Shown here piece by piece: positions 35,668-47,280 of a stretch of 64,000 nucleotides of DNA (positions within the stretch are counted from its first letter, which is position 1; the number at the start of each line of letters is the position of its first letter). Under the pieces are notes generated by a model. The model made no database searches and was not told the DNA's origin. It worked only from the letters and a program-made list of their open reading frames with translations. The stretch lies in contig JAJEKV010000031.1 of the NCBI GenBank assembly GCA_021234155.1, forward strand, positions 3,860,835 to 3,924,834, read 5' to 3'. Position numbers and translations under genes: made by a program. The stretch is from Isoetes taiwanensis (taxonomy: Eukaryota > Streptophyta > Lycopodiopsida > Isoetales > Isoetaceae).

Positions 35668-35935
35668 CACGAGTTGAACCTCCAGCATGTGTTGGAGGTG
35701 TGGTGACAATATGCACTTCCAGCACACGTGGCGGATGCAATGCTGCTCCCCGTGCTGTCGGCACCATGTGGTGAATCTCAAGCAGCGTGTTGGAGGTTTG
35801 TTTGGGCGGTTACTTGCTTTGCCAACACATGGCGGATATGTCGCTCTCCATCATCATGTGTTGAACCTCAGCATGTTGGAGGTTACGTCGGAGCCATTTG
35901 CTCCATCAACACACAGTAGAATTTCACGATGGACA
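35668..35935. repeat. Three-copy ~93-bp minisatellite at the 5' side of the LINE
   Basis: gagttgaacctccagcatg (35671), gtggtgaatctcaagcag (35768) and gtgttgaacctcagcatg (35858) each start a unit followed by gttggaggt and, about 55 bases later, an acacatggcggat / acacgtggcggat block. Spacings are 97 and 90. Its place just upstream of the inferred LINE start fits a tandem 5'-UTR promoter array, but this is inference. Confidence 0.6.
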
Positions 35936-37380
35936 AGCGCTTATCCCGTTGAAATTAAAGATGCAATGCCCTATTTAATGTTCTTTGTTTAAGATGAGCA
36001 TCTTTATTGAGAGGTCGAATTAAAATCACCTTTATGCTTAGTTATCTTTGTTGCATTGGATCGAGGAGACTTCAAGGGGTAATGGCGAGGCCACCGGCAA
36101 TTTAGGTGATCAAAGGGTTAATACTCCTGTAGAAAAGCCCTAAGAGCTGCTTTGCGAGGAGGAATTGAAGGAGCCATTACTTCCCGGTAGAAATGGGCTG
36201 ATCTATAATAAAAAGCGGTCCAGAAATCAAAAAGTCAAAGCTGAAATGTATAGGGATACAAATGGTCTGAATCATATGCGTTGGAAGATCCGGGCATAAG
36301 CTTTCCAGAGCCGAGTACGGTCCCGGTGTCTCTAGCTCAGAGTTATGAGCTCGAGAGTTTTAGATGGGGCACCAAAGGCCCGGGCGCCAAAGGGAGCGCC
36401 TAGATATATGTTTGGGCTTTACCTGCTTCATATTGGTATATATGAAGAACATTAGTAGAACCATTCTTCATGCTTTCGATCTCACTTAGTCAAGTGAACT
36501 CCTACTTTCATGCATAACAAAATGCTTTCAAAGATTAACTTGGAATTATATATTGACTCCAAAACGCATGTAACTACTTGGTTGTTTTCTAATGGGTTAT
36601 TGATTTTCACTTTTATTTTTTGCTATCATAAAATCACGGTAAGTTGCATTTCTCTTGTGTCTTTCATATCGAATTGAAATATACAAAATATCGCACTTTT
36701 TTTTTGAATTCATAACATTTATAATTCTACTACATCGAGGATAGAAAACACATTGTATTTGATAAAATATATTACAATTTGTATGGACAATAGAGCCTTC
36801 AAATTGTGTGAGGAAGATCAATCAATCAAACCAATGACATATTAAAAGAATGCCACAGAGGTTGCTCCTTAATAGCTGCCTCATGGCCCTTTCGAGCCTG
36901 TATATAAAAGCATTCAGATTACACCAACGTGATTTAAAATCAAAATTTGTGGTGTTCTACAAGTAGCACTATTAGTTGGTAAAATGCTTGGCCCTTAGCT
37001 TTGCGAGAATGAAACTAGTGTTTCATAGCAAGATGAGGCTTCATCCTGGAAGGAAAAAATGGTGTAAATTACATCAAAGAATATAAGAATAGAAAAAGAA
37101 GACGGACATTTATAATCTATCTATCTATATCTATATCTTCTATCTATCTATATCTAATAATAAAGCCATTTTATGATAGTTTGTGCAGCATCTTGGCCGT
37201 TGGCATTTTTAATTTGGTTTCTTCACGGGCACTGTGTAATAGAAAATTCAGATCAGGAGAGCAAAATTCGTTTGCTTGATCTTAGGTCTCCAGTGAGAAG
37301 GATAGGTCTCCAGTGAGAAGGATAGGTCTGCCGTGAGAAGGGATGCCTAACCGACTGAAATGGAAAAGGACTGAACCAGA
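35936..37380. other. No gene; microsatellite and 20-bp tandem repeat
   Basis: 37115-37156 is a (CTAT)n microsatellite. 37286-37340 holds three copies of a 20-bp unit aggtctccagtgagaaggat, the last slightly altered. 36250-36420 is a fragment with gggcgccaaagggagcgcc in the style of the satellite at 27 kb. 36440-36850 is AT-rich and featureless. Confidence 0.5.
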
Positions 37381-38489
37381 TACAGAACGAGGTGCGTCAA
37401 TCCTTCCTCTTCTTATTCTTAACACTCTTCTTTTCTCTGCAAAATTGGGCTCCGGCTTTAGGGAAATCCAGAAATTGGCTAGAGATATGTATGTTTAATA
37501 ATTTTTTTGGAAAAACCTACGCAATTGTTGTTGATAAATGCAAATCTAGATCTTGCAGTTTGTTCGTTAGTGACCTATTTTGGCTTGGTCATGACTTTTT
37601 TTGTCTGTCTTCTGGAAGTGAGATGCGATATGGCCATCGCTTGGATTTTGCAGTTTGTTTGTTCGGCTTCCAAAGATGTGACGTATTTTGGCACGATTTT
37701 TTTCTTCTGTTTCTGGAAGCATTGGAGATGCGGTACTGTCCTGTTTATTTCTTATAGCCGAATTAAGGTGGCTTCGCAAGTCCGCCATCAAATCTCAGGA
37801 CTCAACCCTGGACAGTCTGTTCATTATTGTCATTTTCCTGGGAAAGATGGTATAGAAGCTCCGTTTTTTCAATTGCATCTTCAAACGGTTTTTGCATTTC
37901 GTCTTCAAATATGAGCCGCAATGCATGCATGATTCCTGGCAAGCAAAGCAAGCAACAAATATTTTGGCTTATTTTCCCTCAAGATACATGGTTATATGGG
38001 CTGTTCAAGCTTTTTTATCCTGTGGCATGCCCTTCTTTGTTTGATTCTCAACAGTGCAAGCAAGACCTGCCTCAAGATACATGGTTATATGGGTTGTTCA
38101 AGCTTTTTTATCCTGTGGCATGCCCTTCTTTGTTTGATTCTCAACAGTGAAAGCAAGACCTGTTATAATCCATCCTTCACAAATTGCTGCATAAATATGT
38201 CAAACAAGGACCCAAATATGAGTCGCATTCAAATTCAAGATGATTCTGCAAAGGATTTCTATCCACAACCAGGTTTTTTACTACAATTTATTCAAAGTTT
38301 GATGTTATTGCTAAAGGAAACATCTGAATTGGCATGCATTGCAAGGCTAAATTTATGTATATTGAAGGATTATGACAGTGATATAGAGTGATAAGGCAAC
38401 TTGTTTTATTTTTATAGGATAAGAAATGGGTATTAAGAAAATAGAAACTTTTATTTGTATAGGATAAGAAGAACTTTTGTTCTTGGCAG
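37381..38489 (+). other. Possible upstream part of the UTP21-like pseudogene, with a 93-bp in-frame tandem duplication
   Basis: Open frames at 37392-37757, 37507-37914 and 37996-38391 overlap but do not align to a family I can name. 37978-38070 is repeated at 38071-38163 with only a few differences, adding 31 codons in frame. The DNA has the T-rich, splice-site-like look of introns. 38190-38390 may hold one more decayed exon. The link to the pseudogene downstream is only by position. Confidence 0.3.
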
Positions 38490-40095
38490 GAGTTCCCTTG
38501 GAAGTGAGGTGGTCAGATATAAAGCATATGAATAGAGAGATTTCACAAGTGAGATACAATAATTTGTTGATCCGCTGCAAATGGGCAAAGATATCAATGA
38601 GCTTTGATGGGACTTTTAGATTGATGATTATGCTGCTACACATGAAAAACACAGAACTTTGTGATTGGAGCACATTTTAAGACCTTGTCCTAGCCGATCC
38701 AAACCCTGTAAAGGTGTGTTCTGCATGGAAATATGTTCACATAGTTACAATGCAGTCTATAATGTTGTCCTTGTTTATGCAGGCTTGTGTTGCTTTTATG
38801 TGGTAACTTGTTGTCTAGCAGGGAGAGTAAACCCAGGTTGGATAGAAGCGGTTCAATATATATAGTCTGGAATAAACAGGGGTACATACACAGACTTTTC
38901 AGTCAAACCTTTGGAGCATATACAGGGTCTGTGGTTAGATCTTGCAGTTGATGCTTGAACATGACACTTATCAGCAGTGGATATGATGGTCTTGTAAAAG
39001 TAATTCATTATCCCTATTCCTAGGAATTTTTAAGCCTGGTTTACTGTGCAATACCATGTGTAATGAGAGAAAGAACCACAGATTAGGAGTTTGAAGTGGT
39101 CCTCGTATACAATCTTTTTTCATGGTTTTCACCCAAAATTCCTCAGGTCTGGGACTTTAAGAGCGTGGGTTAGCTTCTTCTTTCTTTGCAGAGTCATCTA
39201 TATACAAAATGGCGTCGCTTCTTCAAGACTTATTTGCAGCAGCTTCAGATGAATTTGTTATTTGCTTATATGGCGTCATTGCCCAGAGACTTGTCGCGGA
39301 AATTTCCAAGGACATACAGGATCACTTTGATCTATGTTTTAGTGATGATGGAAAGTGGCTTTTAATATCATCCAATGGATGCCACTATGCAGCATTTGGG
39401 ATATCATTTCAACAAAACCACTAGATGCTATGCAGCTTGACACAGCATTGACTGCATTGTCATTATCATTGAATATGGATATGTTGGCTACATCATGTGA
39501 ATCATAATGGTGTCTACTTGTGGTGAGTTCTCTATTCCATTTTGCTGGCATTTATTCTTTCTTTGCTATAACATGATTAAGTGTTTGTATTTGTCACCAG
39601 TATTTATGTATTTTTATTCAAATTTAGTAATACCTTTTATATCTTGTCATGCACATCTGATCTGCTGTGACTGTGGTTTTGTTGCAGGGCAAATCAGCTG
39701 ATAATATTAGATGTGGTGGATTATGGATGTGTTAGTGGTAGCAAGACAATCATGGGCGTCTCTATGCTAACTTTGTCGACAAATTCTGCTGAAACAGTTT
39801 AGAACCTGAAAGTGATATGCAGTTGTCAACAACTTGTGGCAGGACAATAGATATTAGCTGATAAGATAGTCCTGAGATTATGAGGACCAGACCCGAGCTT
39901 GTAACCTTAGCTGTTATTACCCCCTAAGGCACAATTACACAGGGAGCCTTCAATCTAAGATACAATCAAGGTCTGTCTTTGTCACACAACAATTGCCTGC
40001 ATTATAATTTTGATGTTTATGCTTGACATTTGGGGTTTTATGTTTCTGCTTCAAGGTAAGGAACAAGCCATTTATGGAGATCATTATTAAATAAT
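38490..40095 (+). pseudogene. UTP21: Unprocessed pseudogene of a UTP21/WDR36-like WD40 protein
   Basis: UTP21 (WDR36) is a nucleolar WD40 subunit of the small-subunit processome, needed for 18S rRNA maturation. Fragments follow the family order with introns still present. Segment 38490-38713 ends DPNPVK. After a 69-bp gt-ag intron, 38783-38999 reads GWIE, SGINRGTYTD, then in another frame LISSGYDGLVK. 39192-39522 has ASDEFVICLY, AQRLV, LCFSDDGKWLLISS, then in another frame LDTALTALSLSLNMDMLA, and ends YLW at a gtgagt donor. 39688-39970 opens ANQ and carries PELVTLA and DTIK across frames. 40056 starts VRNKP. Splice borders join the codons correctly (YLW-ANQ, IK-VRNKP). Frameshifts and stops break every segment, so it is a dead duplicate or a badly read gene. 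The N-terminal half and C-terminal domain are missing or unseen. Confidence 0.6.
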
Positions 40096-41565
40096 CTCAA
40101 ATTAAATGCGAAAACTATGAATGCATCTCTTCTAAAATCTGGCTGGCTATGATCTAGGTATGCTTAATCCCAAATATGTATGCTTAATGTCACATGTCTT
40201 TCAATGTCCTTGCTATTGACTAATCTAGGCAATTTCTATCTTCTGCGATAGTCAAGATTATCTTAGAGTGTAGAGATAGTGCATCTTCATGGAATTGAAC
40301 TTTTCTGGTAGAGTTATTTTATAAATCCTTTTTTTTTAGAGCATGTGTTAAACGTTTCATTGTCCATTCTAATATACCCCCGACTACCATGTTGTTGCAT
40401 AGATCATAAGCTAATGAACATCACAGCTTAGGTTGAGGGAAAAGTAGACACTTCACAGAAAATTCTACTCACATCCATTTGTTGTTTTTCACAATGAATG
40501 CCTCGTACTATGAATGCCTCGTACTGTATTTCTTTCTATTTATCATTGTGGAGACTAAGAAGATAGTCAATACGACTTTGAATTTCATTTAGTAGCCATT
40601 TTATAGGAACCGGCAATGCGAGAAATCATGTACTCTCATGTACACAGGTTGGCTTCTCATGTGAGGGAGGCATGCGATGGGGTTTACGGCCCATGAGAAT
40701 TAATGCATGGAGTGTTAAAGCCATTGTCTAAAATTGCCATAAGTTTTCCATACTCTTTCATTTTAGAGTTACTATACAATGTTATCTTGACTCAAGTAAA
40801 GCCTTAAATGGATCAAATGCAACTTTAAAGGCGTCGATCGGTGTAGTCGGCTGGCTTCATGCTTGCGTTCAAAGGAATAGATACCTCTGACATTGTATGT
40901 ACTATCTGCGGTGGAAATTTGAGATGGGATCAAATGAAAGGTAATTTAGTTCAAATTAGAAGTAATTTAACACGTTATATGTGATGTGGGTTTTGAGATG
41001 ATTCTCTCTCGGATGTTAGTTAGAGTTTGATGGTGAGGAAGCTTCTTGCTTGCGAGAAATTTTGTGCTTCGAGAAGTTGGGTAAGTGGCTTTTGCATGAT
41101 AATGGTTGGCTATTCGATAGACTATAGCGATTATGAAGCATGAATTTTCACAAAAGTAAATGTTGTCAAAGGATGTTGTGTCTGGATGATCTGCTGAGGG
41201 AAGTTGGTGGCTTTTCAAAATGCTTTCAGTGATGATATATCCTCATGCAAGGCTGCGTCATGTAATTCTATATTAATGGTGAGCAAAATCGTTTTTTTGC
41301 TTAACATTAGAAGAAATGTTTGCAGGAAAGTTCGACAACATGATATTCAAAGAATCTATACTTTCGGTAGGGATAATACTACGAGGAAATAGTGGATGTA
41401 GCATTCCTCAATTTTGTCTCTCACAGGTATTGAGCAACAAATGATTCTAATTTTTTGTAGAGTGTATTCAGAATTACAAAATCTTGCAATAGTATTGTAA
41501 ATGATGAATCCTGTAACAAGTTTATCTGAGGATCTTAAAAGAAACAAGACAATTTTACAGGGCTA
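40096..41565. other. No supported gene
   Basis: T-run at 40330-40339 and a short direct repeat (atgcctcgtact at 40498 and 40517). Small frames at 40967-41547 have no domain. Further UTP21 exons, if ever present, are not recognisable. Confidence 0.35.
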
Positions 41566-42200
41566 TAAGTGAAATTGTTTTGGTATTACTCGCGTGTAGC
41601 ACTCCATGGAGTAGTGGTTGGTGTAAATGGCCGGTGGTGCATTGTATCGGGAGTGAATGTCCTTGTGGAGTCGGTTTAGGTAGGGTGTGAAGCCCTCTTT
41701 GCCCTTGTTGTAGCCATTACATTGAGGTATGGGCGGTATGCGGTTTTATGCCCTCACTTGCGAGGTTGCACGGGATTGGGTCGAGGGCTCTGTTTCGGTG
41801 GATTAATAATAATTTGCTGCTTCATGTATATCACGGTGCTTGGCGCTCGTCACGGTGACAAGCCTGCATCTGTCGTGGCTTGGTTGGTGTGGTTGATTTA
41901 GGCGGTTGTGGATCTTCGAGAATTATTAGAGCTGCGGCCTCGATTCCTCGACTTCGGGTACAAGCTATTTCAAAAGCTTTTGGTGTTCGGGATTAGTGGG
42001 CCCGGAAGTTTTCCATTTGGGACTTCTTGGGTGTGGTAGATGGTGATGGCGGTTTGTCACGGTAATTAGAGTTCGCGGTTGTTGTGGAGTGTCGAGGTAT
42101 CAACATCTCTTTGGGGCTGATTCTCCTTCCTCCCTCACTTGTTTGTAACATTACCATTCTTTTAATATATTCTTGCGATACGGTTCTTCAAAAAAAAAAA
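41566..42200 (+). mobile_element. Retroelement 3' end with poly(A) tail
   Basis: A GC- and T-rich non-coding block (ggtggtgcattg, gtggtagatggtgatgg, ggcggtttgtcacgg) sits in AT-rich flanks and ends ttaatatattcttgcgatac...ttcttca followed by a run of eleven A at 42190-42200. Composition, isolated position and terminal poly(A) fit the 3' part of an L1-type LINE or a SINE. The 5' limit is estimated from composition, and no target duplication was identified. Confidence 0.5.
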
Positions 42201-43430
42201 TCATCATATCATTGCCAAGACCTGAGTTTGGACAATTTTATGCAAGGAGATCTATAGTTCTATAAAATTAAGAAAATTTTAAACGTCTCTTTGCCTATTT
42301 CACAATTGTCTATTTCCATACTCTTTGATGTAGGCGATCAACGTCCATTTCTTAGTCACTTCTCCATTAAGAAGACTTGAAGCTACCGCTGTCAATTTCC
42401 AATTTATAATGAGACAAGCTATAACTCTTGCATTGGCATCTGCATGCACATAACTACTAAGTTCAAATGTTTTTATAAATCAAAATATTACCATTACCAT
42501 ATTTGCTAGAAGCCTACAAATAGATGTGGGTGTCCACAAATCTTTTGGCATTATTCAAAATATGTTCCCTTGCACCACAAAGTACATAATCAATTCAAGC
42601 CCCTACTTATAAAATTGTTTAAAAGAATGAAATGAGAAACAAACAAAACCCCCAATATGAGTAAGTCCTTGCACCTCTTCTCTGAATAAGACTAAGTACA
42701 GAAACAAACGATGAATAGGTGAGAAACACACATTATATCTATGTACAAAAATGTTTTTACATTCTTTAGTTACCTTTAGTTGAAACCAATATGGGGTAAG
42801 TCCTTGCACCTCTCCCTCTGAGATAAGATTAAGTGCTCAATTAAGCTATATTCTGAATTTACAAAGATGTAATATTTATATAATTAGAAGACATAACTCG
42901 CGCCACCAAAGGAACATAGGACACTCTTTACATTTCTCTACTTTATGACGGCTTTCTGGTCGGTATGATCAAGGCATGACAACTTTTATTTTTCTTGTTT
43001 ATTGATGACAAATGTAGGCAATGACAAGCTCCATCATATTTATTAAGATGCAATCTATTTGCAAATCCAAATTATTCAAGATAATTGACTTGAAGCCCAC
43101 TTTAAATATAATTACAATATTTTTTTTATGCGGAGCAAAAGCCCATTGTGAGCACTTTTTCTAGTACATATATATAGCGAGATACTATAACTACCACCAT
43201 TGATGCAAAACATAGGAAGCATAGACTAGATATTTGGGCATGGGCTGAATGTCTGGAACCCTAGATAAGATCAGAAATTACATGGTATATGCTAAGATTG
43301 AAGGAAATTTAAACTCACGAAAGAAATTAAACCACATTTAGCGGGGAAAAGAAATTTACGTTGAAAGACCCTCCATGATTCAAGATCCCGATTGGACTTC
43401 TTGCTGGTAGAAATCATCCCTGGTGAGGAA
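42201..43430. other. No gene; a short local duplication
   Basis: The phrase atatgagtaagtccttgcacctct (split here as atatgagtaag and tccttgcacctct) at 42654-42677 recurs as atatggggtaag-tccttgcacctct at 42789-42813, a 135-bp local repeat. Otherwise AT-rich and featureless. Confidence 0.4.
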
Positions 43431-44245
43431 GAGTTATGGACTATATTTGGCCGAAGAGATCTTTGGAGAAAAGAGATTATTACGCAAGATTTGTGCATAC
43501 CATGATTTGTGCATGCATTTACATGCCGGTCACAAGATTTAGGATTTTATCAAATTACAAATCTTGTTGGCGAAGCGTGATTTAGAGTTACAACAAATTG
43601 CAAATCCACTTATTTGGCGTGATTTAAATTCTTACAATGAGATCTTTGGCGAGAAGTTATTTGGAGAAGAGATTTTTTCTACAAGATTTGTGCATGCCCG
43701 TTACGCCATGATTTATTGCATGCCGTTCATGCGGTGCAAGATTTGTGCAAGATTTACGCCGCTTGAAACATGACCATACAAACTTGTTAACAAAGGAATC
43801 GCGGAAGGTGTTAATGAACAAAATTAATCCAGTTCCTTATGCAAAACATGCTCGGCGGTGATAGGATCAATTAAATTGCAAACCACGGTAGTTTAGAGTT
43901 TTATCAAATCCCTAAATCACTTGTGCGGCGTCGATTTAGAACCCTGATAGCGATCTTTGGAAAGAGATTGCTGGAGAGATTCTTTGGAGAAAGAGATTTT
44001 TCTGCAAGATTTGTGCATCTTGGATTCTGCCATGATTGCCACATGCCGTTCATGCGATTGCAAGATTTGCGTACCAAGATTCGCCATGAAACAGCGACCA
44101 TACAAACTTTGTTAGCCAAAGATCGGCTGTTAATGAACAAATTAATCCGCGGTTCCTTATGCAAAACATGCTCAGCGGTGATATAGAGTTCAATTAAATT
44201 GCGTGATTTAAATTCACATTTGTAAACCACGGCCCCGGCGTCGAT
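43431..44245 (+). repeat. ~320-bp tandem repeat, two full copies plus a partial one
   Basis: ttaatgaacaaa-attaatcc lies at 43811 and 44130, a spacing of 319. Other paired blocks are gatctttgg(cga/aaag), ttctgcaagatttgtgcat, gccgttcatgcg, gcaagatttg, aaacatgctcggcggtgata / aaacatgctcagcggtgata, and aaattgcaaaccacg / aaattcacatttgtaaaccacg. A partial older copy covers 43431-43560. Frames here only reflect the repeat. Confidence 0.65.
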
Positions 44246-45490
44246 TCGGGTTGCATCACATTGCAAACCATGCTTCGTAATGTTTTGGCATTCCTCTTAC
44301 GCAAACCATGCTTGGCGTGATCCATCATTCCTTCTTCTTGCTCTCCTTTTTTAGGAATAATCATTCTTCTATTTGTCTTCATCAGGCATAGTTTCCCCTT
44401 TCATCTCGGTCATCTAGTGTTTTAGAGGCTGCAATCTAGTGTCTAGTGTCACAATTATGTCGCATCTAGTATCTAGTGTCTAGTGTCTGAGAACTTCACG
44501 AAATCTGGAAGATATTATATGGCATGGCATTGTGCTAATGTATCAAGAGGATAGTTCTATGGAATGGAGAAAATATTGTGCTACATGAGTAGTAGTTCTA
44601 GGATAAAATAATGAATAGCATTTCAAAGCATATGGTGATGGGTGTTGATTCTTACGGCACATCGCGGCGAGAGCTGGCGCTTCCATTAGATCAAAGCAAA
44701 AAGGAAGCTAAGCGCCTTCCATTTCCTTCCACACATATGCAAGAAGCTAGCACCTGAATTCCATTGTGCTTCTTTTGTGAATCGGCGGTGATCTTGACTT
44801 CTGGGTAATAAAAGCGTAATAAAAGAAATAGTTTAAAATTTCATTTTCAGCTCCGTAGATATTTTGAATTTGTTTTCCGCTCATGCAATATTATCTCTCG
44901 AGCACGGCATTCGAGGAAAGGCGCATTTTGACAGCAGGCCGGTGGTCACACTATTAAAGAAGAGTAAAGCTTCTTCATTCCGGTCACAGGTGACATCTGA
45001 AAGTGAAGGCATTTCGCAGTTAACGAGCGAGGCGAGGTATCTCTTTCTATTATGATTTTTTTGCATTCATTCCTCTCTTGCACAGCCTAAATGGTAGGTC
45101 GATGTATGAAAGAAGAAGATGCCATAATGGGTAAAGATTAACCAACCTTTAATCCAGGGATGAGGATGAAAGGCGAGATATCTCGTTGTTTTCAGCAAGG
45201 TTCTTCAACTGCGACAAGAAGAGGGCTTCTTTGTGATCCGGTGGATATGTACAAGATGCCATATCCGGTATGTGGCCAAAATTTTACGTACTGCCATATA
45301 TCACGGCACCAAAGTGGGCTTCTTCTTGATCCGTGCCATATCAGAACGCCCTATGCAGGTGTTGTGCTTTACTTACTTGAGGAGGAAGGTCTTTGCCAAA
45401 TGCAATCACATGGGTGTTACTTAGATTTGTTGCTTTTCATATTTGATTTCTTTCCAACCTTCTTACGTAGAGTTTTAGAAGTTCCTTTTT
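44246..45490. other. No supported gene; small CTAGTGT cluster
   Basis: atctagtgt or tctagtgtc recurs at least six times between 44410 and 44485. An open frame of 110 codons at 45160-45492 (cysteine- and tyrosine-rich, with a hydrophobic C-terminus) has no recognised domain, and its DNA shows internal similarity (gggcttctttgtgatccg and gggcttcttcttgatccg, about 100 bp apart), so it is more likely repeat DNA than a gene. Confidence 0.35.
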
Positions 45491-45715
45491 AGTTCTAGCC
45501 ATAAAATCCGGTTCTAGCCGCCGGAAATCTTTCATGGCGTGTATTATTTCTTTCATATTTTTCCAACCTATTCTTTTAGTAAAATCCACTTCTAGCCATA
45601 AAATTCATTTCTAGCCATAAAATCCACTTCTTTTTTGTAAAATCCACTTCTAGCCATATTTTTCGGTATATTCTTCCAGCCCTATTCTTTTAGTAAAATC
45701 CACTTTTAAGTAACA
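45491..45715. repeat. Minisatellite of tagccataaaatccacttc units
   Basis: About seven variants of the 19-base unit tagccataaaatccacttc (or ttagtaaaatccacttct) occur between 45496 and 45707, separated by T-rich linkers such as tatttttccaacctattctt that are themselves repeated. It is non-coding. Confidence 0.6.
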
Positions 45716-47280
45716 AAATAGTCTTTTGGAGTCATTTAGGAAGAGATGTTATGATGTGATCACAACCATTGGATTCTAAAACCAGTGACAATCCAGTCCG
45801 TTGAGATTAGGTTGGAAACCCAATTTTTGTGTTATCTAAGCTATCAATATCGGTTTATTGTAGGTACCATAGAGCACATTCAAAATTTTTAGAAAGCATC
45901 TTTGGGGATAAGGTCCATTCGCCTTTTAATAAGTATACATAGCTTTTCAGCTGGAACACTTTTCTATTTAGACTTATTTTTCGTTCTTGGACTTAAAACC
46001 ATGTTTGATCTAGTGGTGAGTCTCCACTTATTGTGAATCTCACTCTTACATTAATTTTAGTAACTAATATTCCTTCCCTTGGACATTGTGGCTTTGGTAC
46101 CAAAGAACATGTGCGGTTAGCTAGACTTTCAAAGTGTAGTATATTCATGGATTCCAAAAGCTGTTCTGGTAGAATATAGGAACTACAATGCTTGTGCTTG
46201 AAAGCGAATGACTATCTAAATTTTTTCTTCATCATGTTTTTTATGATATAGTGCTATATTGTGAAATATTGACTATTTTGTAAATAACTTATGATATTAC
46301 GTTCATAATTTTTGAAGTGCAGAGTAGTAATGAGATTTGAATATGCTACTAAAACATGCAATATGAAATTTGTCCCAAAATCAAGACATAATCCCAATTT
46401 AATTGAATGATGGTTGCATATTTACCTGAGTTGAACAGTCATAATTTAAGTTTAGCATAATGATGCATCACACTGCTACACCTATAATTCTCCAACTTTA
46501 TGCGATGCCGACTCCCAAAATGGGTGTAAATAAAAGACGAGGATCACACTTAAAGGCACTACAAACAAATTCATTTTTTAAAAGTTAAAAATACATTTTT
46601 TTGGTACTGATCTTGTTGCACATGAAAATATAAAGCCTTTGCAAATCTTGTACCAAATGTCACCGGCTTCTTTAGTGAAAATCAAACAAACATTCATCTC
46701 ATGCTACAAAACATGTCAAAATAAGGTTCTCTCAAAAATGGAAAAGCTAATTGAAATTGGCCGGAGAATGGCTATGCATTAGAGGAGATGCTACTAAAAA
46801 TTTGAACTTCTCTAAAATTACAAAGTAGCGAGCATATCCAACAATTCAAAGTCACGATTCTATAAGAAATTGCCTTGTTTTTTTTTTTTTTGTTGCCCGA
46901 TGCAAAAGCGCCAGCTTACAAATACGGTGGAATTTGCTTCGAGAATGACTAGATACTAATGCCACCACTGCATGGATATCACTTCTTGCTTTACTTTTTT
47001 ACATCTCTCCCACCTCTATCCCACTCACATGCAGTCAAATTTGAGCTACACCTCAAATATATTTAAAGCTGGACAACATGATCCACAATTTAAACTACTC
47101 ATGATCTAAAAACATGCTTTGGATCACTATACAATTTTTCTCCACTTTTTAGATTGATTGGAGCGAGAATTTAGAGGCATTTTAAGATAATAAGACATAT
47201 TTCAGTGAGGAAACATCAAAAGTTTTGGGGGTAAAGGATTTCTTATCTATCAAAGACCGGGGACCTGAGCAAAGGAAGGA
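45716..47280. other. No gene seen
   Basis: AT-rich, no frame above 60 codons, T-run at 46879-46891. Nothing to support a feature. Confidence 0.5.

Noticed and set aside
45160-45492. 110-codon cysteine-rich frame
   Set aside because: The DNA is internally repetitive and no start context or family match is visible.
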